Shown here in pieces: positions 1 through 7,594 of a DNA stretch of 64,000 nucleotides. Each line of letters begins with the position of its first letter. Positions within the stretch are counted from its first letter, which is position 1. Made by a program: the position numbers and the translations under genes. The notes beneath the pieces are model-generated. The model saw only the letters and a list, made by a program, of their open reading frames with translations. It did not search any database and was not told the origin of the DNA. Source of the DNA: Hymenobacter gummosus (GTDB lineage Bacteria; Bacteroidota; Bacteroidia; Cytophagales; Hymenobacteraceae); assembly GCF_003970915.1 (NCBI RefSeq), contig NZ_RXOF01000020.1, forward strand, positions 1-64,000. Direction: 5' to 3'.

Positions 1-107
1 TGACTGAGCGCTTCCCCAAGAAGATCCACGCCACCACGGCCGCCGGCTTCGCCCTTAAAATCGGCCTCTTCGTCTTTGTACACGCAATCGACCGCTTCGG
101 ACTGTAA
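1..107 (+). CDS. C-terminal fragment of a protein cut by the window edge, possibly a transposase
   Basis: An open frame enters from the left edge and stops at TAA 105-107, giving 34 visible residues (TERFPKKIHATT..., ending DRFGL). The basic stretch followed by a hydrophobic AAGFALKIGLFVFVHAIDR tail reminds me of the C-terminus of IS982-type DDE transposases found in Bacteroidota, but the piece is too short to be sure. It could equally be the last membrane segment of an unrelated protein. The large inverted repeat that follows at 163-334 would fit a mobile-element neighbourhood. Confidence 0.35.
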   Translation, partial: TERFPKKIHATTAAGFALKIGLFVFVHAIDRFGL

Positions 108-162
108 CCCGCAACTTGGGTTTGCTAAGCCAAGTTACAAAGCCGGCCAAGGCTAGCAGCTA

Positions 163-334
163 GGGTTAACTCCCCTCCTCAGATGATTCCGCGCATCAAG
201 CGGCGTGGGGCTGGGGGTGGTTGATGCTGTTCTGGAACGTCAGTTAGCTTCTAGCTTCCTAATTCTAGCTGTTCAACCACCCCTAGCCCCACGCCGCTTG
301 ATGCGCGGAATCATCTGAGCAGGGGAACTAACCC
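163..334. repeat. Long imperfect inverted repeat (dispersed element, copy 1)
   Basis: Arms of about 60 nt (163-223 and 273-334) are reverse complements with few mismatches. 181-210 pairs perfectly with 287-316. The arms contain the words GATTCCGCGCATCAAG and GGCGTGGGGCT and enclose an AT-richer loop of about 50 nt. A diverged relative with the same 'CCCCTAGCCCCACGCC..TTGATGCGCGGAATCA' core lies at 14361-14578. No ORF is carried. This accounts for most of the gene-free first 365 bases. Confidence 0.85.
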
Positions 335-365
335 TAACATCTTTCCGCAACTTAGGTTTCCTGGT

Positions 366-1016
366 TTACTGAGCGTGGTAGCTGATGGTCATTTCGGTCT
401 TGCCGCAGCACCGGTGCAGGGTAGCTCTGCCGGCCCCCGGATCGAGGCTTATGCGGTACACCTCGCGCCACCACTCGGGTTGCCAGTACACCTGCTGGTC
501 GTACACCGCTACGCGAGCCCGCCCGGTTTCGACCTCAAACAAGGCCGTCCTGTTTTGGTGGAAAGTGAGCGTCCAGGTTTCCTCGTCGCTTAGGGTGAAA
601 TCCTTGCTGACTTCCACGGCCACGCTGCCGTCGCGGTATACGGGCTCATACCGGATGGCAAGTGCCCACCACAACCCCAGCGCCACCGGCAGGCAGCCCC
701 AGCAGTGCAAAGCCATCCAGCCGCTGTGGCGCGCGGGCACCCAATCCAACCGGCTTCGCACGCCGGCCAGCACGCCGCTGCTGATAAATGCGGTTATAAA
801 CAAGGTCGGAAATTGCAGCACCCAGCCGAATAACACGTACGCCAGCCAGCATACCAGTACAAAGGCAGTGCTGCTCCAGTAAGCCCCTGCCAGCCATTGC
901 CGACTGGCCTCGGCAGCTGGCAGCACGCGGGCAGTGACCCAAATGAGGCCGACGTACAGCGTAAGTATCAGGAAGGCAATCAGCAGAACTTCCACGGGGT
1001 CAATCAGAACGCACAA
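366..1016 (-). CDS. Hypothetical membrane protein, downstream partner of the VIT-domain protein
   Basis: A 216-residue protein with about four hydrophobic helices in its first 130 residues, followed by a soluble C-terminal part of about 85 residues rich in aromatic residues (QVYWQPEWW). Its possible TTG start at 1016 sits directly against the TGA of the upstream gene (1017-1019), so the two are probably co-transcribed and translationally coupled. A GTG eight codons in (995) is an alternative start. I do not recognise the family. It lacks the Cys/Arg/His pattern of an exosortase, so it is not obviously the sortase for its neighbour's C-terminal tail. Confidence 0.6.
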   Translation of the reverse strand: MCVLIDPVEVLLIAFLILTLYVGLIWVTARVLPAAEASRQWLAGAYWSSTAFVLVCWLAYVLFGWVLQFPTLFITAFISSGVLAGVRSRLDWVPARHSGWMALHCWGCLPVALGLWWALAIRYEPVYRDGSVAVEVSKDFTLSDEETWTLTFHQNRTALFEVETGRARVAVYDQQVYWQPEWWREVYRISLDPGAGRATLHRCCGKTEMTISYHAQ

Positions 1017-3908
1017 TCAGACACCTTGCTTCCGGGCCGGCCCGCGCCGCCGCAGCTGCCGCAGGGCCAGCGCCCCGCCGGCGGCCAGCAGCAGCGTGGC
1101 GCCGCCGTCGATGGGCACGGCCGAGGGCGGGGTGTCTTCGCCCGCGTCGAGGGCGGCGTTGGCCTGCAGCACTTCGGCCTGCTTGCGGCGCAGGGCGGCT
1201 TTCTGGGCCTCGTTTTCCAGCGAGAGGTAGGAGGTCAGCGGCGTCATGACGCCCGACTCGAAGCTGGCCTGGATGGCGGCCAGGCGGGTGGCTTCGGCCT
1301 GGGCCGGGTGCAGGGCCAGCTCCTGGTCGTAGCCGGCCAGCAGCAGGCCGGAGGCCCAGGTTTTGGGCGCGTCGACGGGGAAGGTGACGTGGGGCTGGGC
1401 CAGCACCACGGCGGGCTGCGCGTCGTCGGGCAGGTAGGCGCGGGGACGGGCGGCCGCGGGCCAGGCCCGCACCGGGGCCGGGGCGCCGGGCGCGGAGGCT
1501 TCGACCCAGGCCTGCTCGGATTTCTCGGCCAGGGAGCGGGCTTCGAGGCCGGCGGGCGTCAGCACGTAGTAGGCGGGGCTTTCGGGGTAGGCGGCGGCCA
1601 GGTCGGCAAAGTCGGTATCGAGCACGGGTCGGCCGGTAGCGGTGCTGACGAGCACCAGCACCGGATAGGTATCGGCGGGGCGCAGCTGCTGCTGGGTCAG
1701 CAGCTGGCGGATGGCCCCGGCGGCGTAGCAGCCGCCCTCGGCCGGCGCCGCGCGCAGGGCCTGCTGCCAGTCGGCGCCGGCGGGCAGGGTGCGGGCGTAG
1801 GCGTTGACCAACGTGAAGCGCGGCGGGGCGGCCAGGGGCTGCTGCAGCTGGGTTTGCACGGCCCGGATCATGTCGGCCCGGTGGGTTTGCTGGCCGGCCG
1901 AGGCGTCGAGCAGGAAGTGGTAGTAGGGCCGGCGCTGCAACCGGGGCAGGGCCTGCTTGGCGGCGCGGCTCAGGTACACCACTTCGCGGTTCGGGGTGGC
2001 CGTTTCGGCCGGGGCCGGGTGCTGCAGCGAGTCGCCCAGCCGCACGGGCCGCCCGTCGAAGCTGAGCTGCACCGGCTCCTGGTGCACGAAGCGGATGCCG
2101 GTGCGGCGCACCTGGCCCGGCGCCACCGGAAACACGCGTAGCCCCAGGCGCCGGCCCGCGAGGTAGTGCAGGATGCCCGGGTCGCGGTTTTCGTTCTGAA
2201 TCTGGGCAAACACCCAGGCGGCGGCCTTTTTCTCGGCCAGGATGCCGTGCTCCCGCCGCCCCTCGATGTCGAGGTAATAATCCTGCACCCAGCAGCCCGG
2301 CGGCAAGCTGAACTCGGTGGCGTATTCCTGGCTGGCCCCGTTAGTGCCCATCACTTCCAGATCCACCCAGCTCACCCAGGCGGCCTGCCGGGCGTCGTAC
2401 CGGCTGCGGTGGTCCAGGCGCGTCAGGCGTGGGTGCAACGGCCGGGCGCCCATGACCGCGGCCAGTCCGTCGGTAGAGGCCGGCCGGTCGTAGTCCGCGG
2501 GCGGCGGGGCGTCGGCGAAAATCTGCTGCAGGCGGCTGAGCTTGTCTTCGGCCAGGGTGAGGTTGTCGAGCACCAGCCAGGTGAAGTAGCGCGAGAGGTA
2601 GGGCTGCCCGCTGCCGAGCAAATCCCGGTTGCGGGTTTTGTGGTACTGCACCATCTGCAGCGTGCTGCCCAGCGCAGCCGCGTCGAGCTGGTAGCGGCGG
2701 GCGTAGTCGGGGGCGTACACGTAGGCCAGGGCCTCGTGCAGGGTGCCGCGGTAGTGCAGGTAAGTGGCAGTCAGGCCCAGGGGCAGCACCAGCAGGCCGC
2801 CCACCACGGCCGCCGTGAGAACGGGCCGCGCAAACAGCCCGCGCAGCCCCGCCAAATCTTCGCTGAGCTGGTGCAGGTGCACCACGAACAGCAGCGTGGG
2901 CGCCAGCATCAGGAAGCCGGTGCCGATAAGGATGATGGCCAGCACCGACAGCGGCAGCCAGGGCAGAAACACCACGAAGAAGTACAGCGTGTAGGCCAGC
3001 AGGGCGCTGCGGGCGGCCAGCAGGCCCAGCCGCGGCCAGCGCCCGGCCGGCGTGGGCAGGCAGAGCAGCAGGCAGTTCAGCGCGGCCAGGCCGTAAAACC
3101 AGGGGCTGCTGAAGTCGCCGAAGATGCCCTGCCCGTCCGAGCTGTACTTGCCGAACAGCAGGCCACTGTTGACGGCCAGGCCCAGCAGCGGCAGCACCCC
3201 GGCAATGAGGATTTTCCAGATCAGCTCATGCTGCTGCCACCCCCCGGCCCGCTGGCTGACGACGATGAACAGCCCCCGCGCCAGAAAGAAGAGGAAAGTC
3301 AGCGGCCCGGCCACCATGGCCAGCGCCGCCATGGCCGCTGCCACCCAGTTGTGGTAGCGGTTCGGCAGCGCGGATTCTAGTAAGTCCCAGAAACCGCCCG
3401 GCAGCAACGACAGCAGCTGCCCGCCCAGGAAAAACACCAGGGGCACGGCCAGCGCCAGGCCGAAGCTGGGCAGGGCCCGCGCTGGCCGGTCGGGCGGCAC
3501 GGAGTACACCACCAGCACCAGCAGCGCGTGCACGGCCGTGGGCATTAGGAAGGTGAAGGCGTACAGGCTGGTTTCGCTGCCCACCATCCAGCGGGGCACC
3601 GCCGGCGGAAACAGCTTGCCGACCATGCTACTGAAGTACACGAACATGAAGCCTACGCTCAGTAGCAGCATCAGCAGGCCGTAGAGCCGGTGCAGGGGCT
3701 GGCGCCGCCACAGGCACCAGGCGGCGTAGCCGGCGGGCAGGGCGGCCAACGTGAGCAGGGCCCCGGTGAGCCAGCGCCACATCAGCCGGCTCTCGGCCGG
3801 CAGCAACGACTGAATGACGCTAAACTCCCCGCCCAGCAGCAGGAGCAGCACCGCCAGGGGCAGGGAGTTCAGCAGGAATAACCACTTCGGATTAAGCAGA
3901 CCGCGCAT
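1017..3908 (-). CDS. Multi-spanning VIT-domain protein with exosortase-type (PID/MSEP-CTERM-like) C-terminal tail
   Basis: About 963 residues from the ATG at 3908. The longer open frame would start at a TTG. Residues 1 to about 410 contain ten or more transmembrane helices. They are followed by a soluble region with VIT-like content around residues 480-640 (VSWVDLEVMGTNGASQEY, then FVHQEPVQLSFDG). After that comes a segment resembling a von Willebrand A fold (YYHFLLDASAG, YPVLVLVSTATG). The C-terminus carries a sorting-tail architecture: VPIDGG, a short hydrophobic stretch, then a basic end (LRRRGPARK). Bacteroidota have families of large membrane VIT proteins linked to exosortases XrtK and XrtN, and this matches that layout. 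No exosortase gene is visible in the window. A good promoter lies at 3959-3990. Role: envelope-associated, substrate unknown. Confidence 0.7.
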   Translation of the reverse strand: MRGLLNPKWLFLLNSLPLAVLLLLLGGEFSVIQSLLPAESRLMWRWLTGALLTLAALPAGYAAWCLWRRQPLHRLYGLLMLLLSVGFMFVYFSSMVGKLFPPAVPRWMVGSETSLYAFTFLMPTAVHALLVLVVYSVPPDRPARALPSFGLALAVPLVFFLGGQLLSLLPGGFWDLLESALPNRYHNWVAAAMAALAMVAGPLTFLFFLARGLFIVVSQRAGGWQQHELIWKILIAGVLPLLGLAVNSGLLFGKYSSDGQGIFGDFSSPWFYGLAALNCLLLCLPTPAGRWPRLGLLAARSALLAYTLYFFVVFLPWLPLSVLAIILIGTGFLMLAPTLLFVVHLHQLSEDLAGLRGLFARPVLTAAVVGGLLVLPLGLTATYLHYRGTLHEALAYVYAPDYARRYQLDAAALGSTLQMVQYHKTRNRDLLGSGQPYLSRYFTWLVLDNLTLAEDKLSRLQQIFADAPPPADYDRPASTDGLAAVMGARPLHPRLTRLDHRSRYDARQAAWVSWVDLEVMGTNGASQEYATEFSLPPGCWVQDYYLDIEGRREHGILAEKKAAAWVFAQIQNENRDPGILHYLAGRRLGLRVFPVAPGQVRRTGIRFVHQEPVQLSFDGRPVRLGDSLQHPAPAETATPNREVVYLSRAAKQALPRLQRRPYYHFLLDASAGQQTHRADMIRAVQTQLQQPLAAPPRFTLVNAYARTLPAGADWQQALRAAPAEGGCYAAGAIRQLLTQQQLRPADTYPVLVLVSTATGRPVLDTDFADLAAAYPESPAYYVLTPAGLEARSLAEKSEQAWVEASAPGAPAPVRAWPAAARPRAYLPDDAQPAVVLAQPHVTFPVDAPKTWASGLLLAGYDQELALHPAQAEATRLAAIQASFESGVMTPLTSYLSLENEAQKAALRRKQAEVLQANAALDAGEDTPPSAVPIDGGATLLLAAGGALALRQLRRRGPARKQGV

Positions 3909-3958
3909 CGGAACGAGGATGAAAAAGTTGAGGGAACAGCTCAACGACTAAATCGGGG

Positions 3959-3990
3959 CAAACATATACCAAAGAGCTTTGCAATTCAAA
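3959..3990 (-). promoter_or_regulatory. Bacteroidota-type promoter for the VIT-domain gene
   Basis: On the minus strand, TTTG (plus 3987-3990), a 20-nt spacer and TATGTTTG (plus 3959-3966) match the Bacteroidota -33/-7 consensus TTTG...TAnnTTTG. The -7 lies about 50 nt upstream of the ATG at 3908. Spacing is identical to that seen upstream of aconitase and sdhC. Confidence 0.6.
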
Positions 3991-4030
3991 GTATCGTCGA
4001 AAAATATCCACTGCCGGGACGGGCGCAGGC

Positions 4031-4062
4031 TTCGCCACGTGCCCGCGGGCCTTTTACCTTTG
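4031..4062 (+). promoter_or_regulatory. Putative promoter for the small membrane-protein gene
   Basis: TACCTTTG at 4055-4062 is an exact -7 (TAnnTTTG). TTCG at 4031-4034, 20 nt upstream, is a one-mismatch -33. The -7 is about 25 nt before the ATG at 4087, which supports choosing that ATG over the longer upstream frame beginning at 3979. Confidence 0.5.
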
Positions 4063-4086
4063 GCCTCCTCTCCTACTCCACTGCCG

Positions 4087-4500
4087 ATGCAACCCGCTGC
4101 CAACGACCCGATTTACGCCATTCCGGCGTCCTTCCGCCGCATGGAAAACCTGCACATCGTGTTCTGGCTGCTCAAGGACGTGGGCTGGTGCATGATCTGG
4201 AAGCCCCTGGGCCTGACGATGGTGGTGCCCACCTTGTCCATTGCCGTGGTTATTGCCTGGCGCACCCGGCACCTGGCCGCCGAGCTGGCCCACAACCTGG
4301 CCATCATCTTCTGGATTTCAGCCAACTCCTACTGGATGATCAGCGAGTTTTTCGGCTTCGACGAGGTGCTGGTGTGGCGCGGCGTCACGGGCAAGCACCT
4401 GGCCATGATACCGTTTACGCTGGGGCTGCTGGTGCTGGCCTACTACTACTTCTGGCAGAAGCCGCGCGAAAACCGCACCGAACAGGTAGCCACGCTGTAA
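4087..4500 (+). CDS. Hypothetical small integral membrane protein
   Basis: 137 residues from the ATG at 4087. The reading frame is open further upstream, but those codons would lie across the promoter. It has about four hydrophobic helices (around residues 20-37, 40-58, 68-88 and 103-122), with short loops and a charged end (QKPRENRTEQ). A conserved-looking motif FRRMENLHIVFWLLKD precedes the first helix. This type of small four-helix protein is common in Bacteroidota and has no function I can name. It is convergent with the peptidase gene, with only 3 nt between the stops. Confidence 0.65.
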   Translation: MQPAANDPIYAIPASFRRMENLHIVFWLLKDVGWCMIWKPLGLTMVVPTLSIAVVIAWRTRHLAAELAHNLAIIFWISANSYWMISEFFGFDEVLVWRGVTGKHLAMIPFTLGLLVLAYYYFWQKPRENRTEQVATL

Positions 4501-4503
4501 GGC

Positions 4504-5253
4504 CTACGGCAGCGGCGCGAAATCCACGTGGTAATGGTCGTCGTGCAGGCGGTTGAGCGTGGGCGTGAGCTGCTGGGCGAAGTAGATGCCGGCGGCCTTA
4601 AGCTTCTGGCCCGATTTGGTGGCGAACAGCTCGTCCTTGAGGCCGGTGTTGAAGATAACCTTGCTCACGCGCAGGCCGTGGCGCCGGGCCTGCCGGTCGA
4701 GCACCAGCACGTGGGCGGCCAGCACGTCGAAGTCGATGCTGACTTCGCGGTTGAGCCGGGCCCGGCCCTGCCCGTCGAAATTGAGCAGGTAGCGCGCGAA
4801 ACCCAGGCCTTCGTAGTACTTGGGGGCGCCGCCCGCCGTGCGCAGCGGACTCATGAAGTCCACGCTCAGCCCGATCTGGTGGGTGCGGTGGGGCCAGGGC
4901 CGGCCGCCGCGCTTGCGCCCGGTTTCCATGTACACAAACTGCCGCTGCGGGTACTGCCGGGCCATTTCCTGGTAGGCGTCGAGCACGGTGTGGTACACGC
5001 GGGAGTGCACGTACTCGCGGCCCAGCACGTAGTAGCTCAGCCAGCTGTAGCAGCGGAAGTTGGGCCCGCGCCGCGGCAGCAGGTAGCCGTTGACCAGCCG
5101 GCCCCGGCCGTAGTCGCCCACGGCCTGGCTTTCGCCCTGGTTGCGGTGCGTGACCTGCGGGTAGGAGCTGAGGACCAGCACAAAAAATAGAAATAAGCAG
5201 GCGAATAAACGTCGACGGCGCGACGGGAAACGATAAATCATACGTCCAAACAT
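4504..5253 (-). CDS. Membrane-anchored murein endopeptidase-like protein (LAS/M15-M74 metallopeptidase)
   Basis: 250 residues from the ATG at 5253. An ATG at 5241 is an alternative. The open frame extends further upstream but crosses the preceding gene's terminator. An arginine-rich N-terminus is followed by one membrane helix (LFACLFLFFVLVLSS), so it is anchored or exported. The zinc-site pattern of D-Ala/murein peptidases is visible: HRTHQIGLSVDF in the middle (His and Asp ligands) and DDHYHVDF at the C-terminus. Expected role: cleavage of peptide cross-links or stem peptides in the periplasm (MepA-like). Substrate specificity cannot be read from the sequence. Confidence 0.75.
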   Translation of the reverse strand: MFGRMIYRFPSRRRRLFACLFLFFVLVLSSYPQVTHRNQGESQAVGDYGRGRLVNGYLLPRRGPNFRCYSWLSYYVLGREYVHSRVYHTVLDAYQEMARQYPQRQFVYMETGRKRGGRPWPHRTHQIGLSVDFMSPLRTAGGAPKYYEGLGFARYLLNFDGQGRARLNREVSIDFDVLAAHVLVLDRQARRHGLRVSKVIFNTGLKDELFATKSGQKLKAAGIYFAQQLTPTLNRLHDDHYHVDFAPLP

Positions 5254-5257
5254 ATAC

Positions 5258-5286
5258 AAACGGACCGCCGGTTGGGCGGTCCGTTT
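5258..5286 (-). terminator. Rho-independent terminator
   Basis: A perfect 12-bp stem (5258-5269 with 5275-5286, core CGGACCGCC) and a 5-nt loop are followed on the minus strand by a T-rich run. It ends transcription of the small gene at 5309-5557. The peptidase ATG at 5253 begins just beyond it. Confidence 0.8.
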
Positions 5287-5308
5287 GTGCTTTGCAGCAG
5301 CAGGTTGT

Positions 5309-5557
5309 TTACTCGGCCGCTTCCGAGCTGGGCTTGTCGGAGGCGCCTTCCATGCCGTTGGTCTGGTCACTGTCGCCGTAGCCGCCGCGCTGGCCGCTGC
5401 CGTCACCCATGTTGCCCTGGGTGACGGTGGGCTGCGCGCCGTCGGGGGCGGCGGTGTTGGCTACGTCCGGGGCCTGCTGCGGGTCTTCGCGGCGGCCCTG
5501 GGCTTCGGCGGCTTCGTTGGGGGTGTTCTGGTCGGGTTGTTCCTGGTCGGGGAGCAT
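5309..5557 (-). CDS. Small acidic low-complexity hypothetical protein
   Basis: 82 residues, extremely hydrophilic, dominated by D, E, Q, G, N and P, with no hydrophobic core. The middle and end are Gly/Ser/Asp-rich (GDGSGQRGGYGDSD). It is probably intrinsically disordered. Reality as a gene is supported by an ATG start, a terminator just after the stop and isolation from other genes. No recognisable family or function. Confidence 0.5.
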   Translation of the reverse strand: MLPDQEQPDQNTPNEAAEAQGRREDPQQAPDVANTAAPDGAQPTVTQGNMGDGSGQRGGYGDSDQTNGMEGASDKPSSEAAE

Positions 5558-5659
5558 GGCTGGGAGGAAATAAGGGCGAAACCGCGGCGCACCGTGGCCG
5601 CGGCGTCTTCTGCTCTACGCCGCCCGGCCGGCGGAGTTGGGCCCGATGGGCCACCAGCC

Positions 5660-6667
5660 TCAGATTCGCCAGGCGTCCTCCGCGCTCAGATGCAGGTGTA
5701 CCACGGCCCCGGGGGCCAGGTGACGGGCGGTGGTCCTGACGGTCACCGCCCCCCCGGCCAGCTGCACCCGCAGCTCGGAGTAGCTGCCAAAAAACGTCAC
5801 GGCCGCCACCGTGCCCGCCAGCCCCTGGCCGGCTTCTACCAGGTGCAGGTTCTCGGGCCGGATGAGCAGCTTTTTGCGGCCGGGCCGCACGTCGGCCAGC
5901 GGGCCCAGGGCCCGGGCGGCGGCCCCGCTCAGCAGGTTGTAGTCGCCAAAGAGGGCGGCTACGTACTCGCTTTCGGGCTGGCGGTACACCTGCTCGGGCG
6001 TGCCGCGCTGCACGAGCCGGCCCTGCTGCAATACCAGAATTTCATCGGCCCAGGAGAGGGTATCGTGCGCGTCGTGCGAGACGAGCAGGCAGCTCAGGTC
6101 CAGCTGCTCACCCACGTCGCGCAGCACGGCTTTCAGCGTCTGCTTGTGGGCGCTGTCGAGGTTCGAGAACGGCTCGTCGAGCAGCAGCAGGCGCGGGGCG
6201 CCGAGCAGCAGGCGGGCCAGGGCCGTGCGCTGCCGCTCCCCGCCCGAGAGCTGGTTGGTTTTGCGCTGTAGCAGGTGGTCGATCCGGCACAGCTCGTACA
6301 ATTCGCGCGCCTCGTCCGCGCCCAGCTTGTCGGCGTAGCGCAGCACCTGCTCCACCCGCAGAAACTTGGGCAGCTCGAACTGCTGCGAGAGGTAGGCAAT
6401 GCCCGGGTGGCCCGGAATCAGCTGCTCGTGGGGGTCCTCCACCCGCTCGCCCTCGAAGTACACTTCGCCGGTGCTGGGCGCGGCCAGCCCGGCCACGATT
6501 TGCAGCAGGGTGCTTTTACCGGCGCCGGTTTCGCCGGCCAGGGCCAGCTTCTGCCGGGGTTGCTGGGTGAAGCTCACGTCGTGCAGCCCGAAAATACCGG
6601 CTTCCTGGAAGCTGACGCGGCGCACGTCGAGCAGCGGGGCCGGCGGGGCCGATGGTTGTTTTTTCAT
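5660..6667 (-). CDS. ABC transporter ATP-binding protein (sulfate/iron/spermidine-type, with C-terminal TOBE-like domain)
   Basis: 335 residues. The ATG at 6667 is chosen over an upstream TTG because it forms an ATGA overlap with the stop of the preceding gene. ATPase hallmarks in order: Walker A GETGAGKST, Q-loop YLSQQFELP, signature LSGGERQR, Walker B LLLLDEP, switch His in LLVSHD. After about residue 235 a TOBE-like beta domain follows (LIRPENLHLVE, TVAAVTFFGSYSELRVQL), as in MalK/PotA/FbpC-type importers. No permease or binding protein is adjacent, so the substrate and membrane partners are unknown. Confidence 0.85.
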   Translation of the reverse strand: MKKQPSAPPAPLLDVRRVSFQEAGIFGLHDVSFTQQPRQKLALAGETGAGKSTLLQIVAGLAAPSTGEVYFEGERVEDPHEQLIPGHPGIAYLSQQFELPKFLRVEQVLRYADKLGADEARELYELCRIDHLLQRKTNQLSGGERQRTALARLLLGAPRLLLLDEPFSNLDSAHKQTLKAVLRDVGEQLDLSCLLVSHDAHDTLSWADEILVLQQGRLVQRGTPEQVYRQPESEYVAALFGDYNLLSGAAARALGPLADVRPGRKKLLIRPENLHLVEAGQGLAGTVAAVTFFGSYSELRVQLAGGAVTVRTTARHLAPGAVVHLHLSAEDAWRI

Positions 6668-7590
6668 ACGCGGCCCCAAAAGGAGCTTTCATCTACGGAT
6701 TCAACGGCCTGCTGCCAGTCGGCGGGCACGGTGGCGGCGTCGGCGCGCAGGCTCACCACGCTGCCCACAATGGCCCCGATGGTGTCCCGGTCGCCCAGCG
6801 CGGCCACGGCCGTCCACAGCGCCGCCGCAAAGTTGTCGAGCCGGTGGGCAATAACCCAGAGGGCGAAGGGCACCGTGTCCTGGGCCAGCAGCCGGGAGCC
6901 GTTGCCGAGCACCGCGGCCGCCGTGGCCACGCGGTAGCTGCCGGGCAGGCTGCGGGCCTTACCGATTTTGGCCTTGGTGTCGGTGCCACCGGGCAGCTGC
7001 TGGTACACCCCGTCGATAAACTCCTCGCCGCGCAGCACTTCGCCCGCCTGCCCCAGCCGCACGGCCAGCCCGGCCGCCAGGGCCACGGCCACCGCCCCGG
7101 CCACGCCTTCCGCGTTCAGGTGCGTCACCTCGGCCGACAAGGTGGCCTGCTCGATCAGGCGGGCTGCGTCGTCGTGGAAGTAGGCGCCGATGGGCGCAGC
7201 GCGCATGGCCGCACCGTTGCCCATGGAGCCCTGGCCGTCGAACACGGCGGCCGACACTTCGCGCCAGGGCCGCCCCTCCCCGATTTCGCGCAGCACGCGG
7301 TGGGCCGTGGCCCCGTAGCCGCGGCGGGGGTCGAGGTGGTAATTCTCAGCGAAGCGCCGGGCCAACGCGTCCGGCTCGATGCGGCCGTAGCGGGCCAGCA
7401 CGTCGACCACGGCAATGGCCATGACGGTGTCGTCGGTAAACTCCCAGCGCGTGGCGGCGGGCACCCGGCGGGCGGCAATGGCCCGGAGCACCGCGTCCTC
7501 GTCGCCGAAGAAACTGTCGCCGAATGCGTCGCCCAGGGCCAGCCCGCGCAGGGACTGGTGGGCCAGGTGGAGGCGGTGGGTGGGGTGCAT
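6664..7590 (-). CDS. ADP-ribosylglycohydrolase (DraG-like)
   Basis: 308 residues from the ATG at 7590. Metal-binding and catalytic motifs of the ADP-ribosylglycohydrolase fold are all present: GDAFGD near residue 20, FTDDT near 51, GNGAAMRAAPIG near 124 and GDRDTIGAIVG near 268. The family removes ADP-ribose from proteins (dinitrogenase reductase in the founding case) or from small molecules. There is no nitrogenase gene here, so the substrate is open. Its TGA overlaps the ATG of the ABC ATPase, which implies translational coupling. Confidence 0.85.
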   Translation of the reverse strand: MHPTHRLHLAHQSLRGLALGDAFGDSFFGDEDAVLRAIAARRVPAATRWEFTDDTVMAIAVVDVLARYGRIEPDALARRFAENYHLDPRRGYGATAHRVLREIGEGRPWREVSAAVFDGQGSMGNGAAMRAAPIGAYFHDDAARLIEQATLSAEVTHLNAEGVAGAVAVALAAGLAVRLGQAGEVLRGEEFIDGVYQQLPGGTDTKAKIGKARSLPGSYRVATAAAVLGNGSRLLAQDTVPFALWVIAHRLDNFAAALWTAVAALGDRDTIGAIVGSVVSLRADAATVPADWQQAVESVDESSFWGRV

Positions 7591-7594
7591 CGGG

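Noticed and set aside
366-1016. Exosortase for the VIT protein's C-terminal tail
   Set aside because: The right place and membrane topology, but no conserved Cys/Arg/His exosortase motifs and too few helices.
897-3380. Two long Gly/Gln/Ala-rich frames (897-2141 and 2166-3380) opposite the VIT-domain gene
   Set aside because: Low-complexity antisense translations of a well-supported gene.
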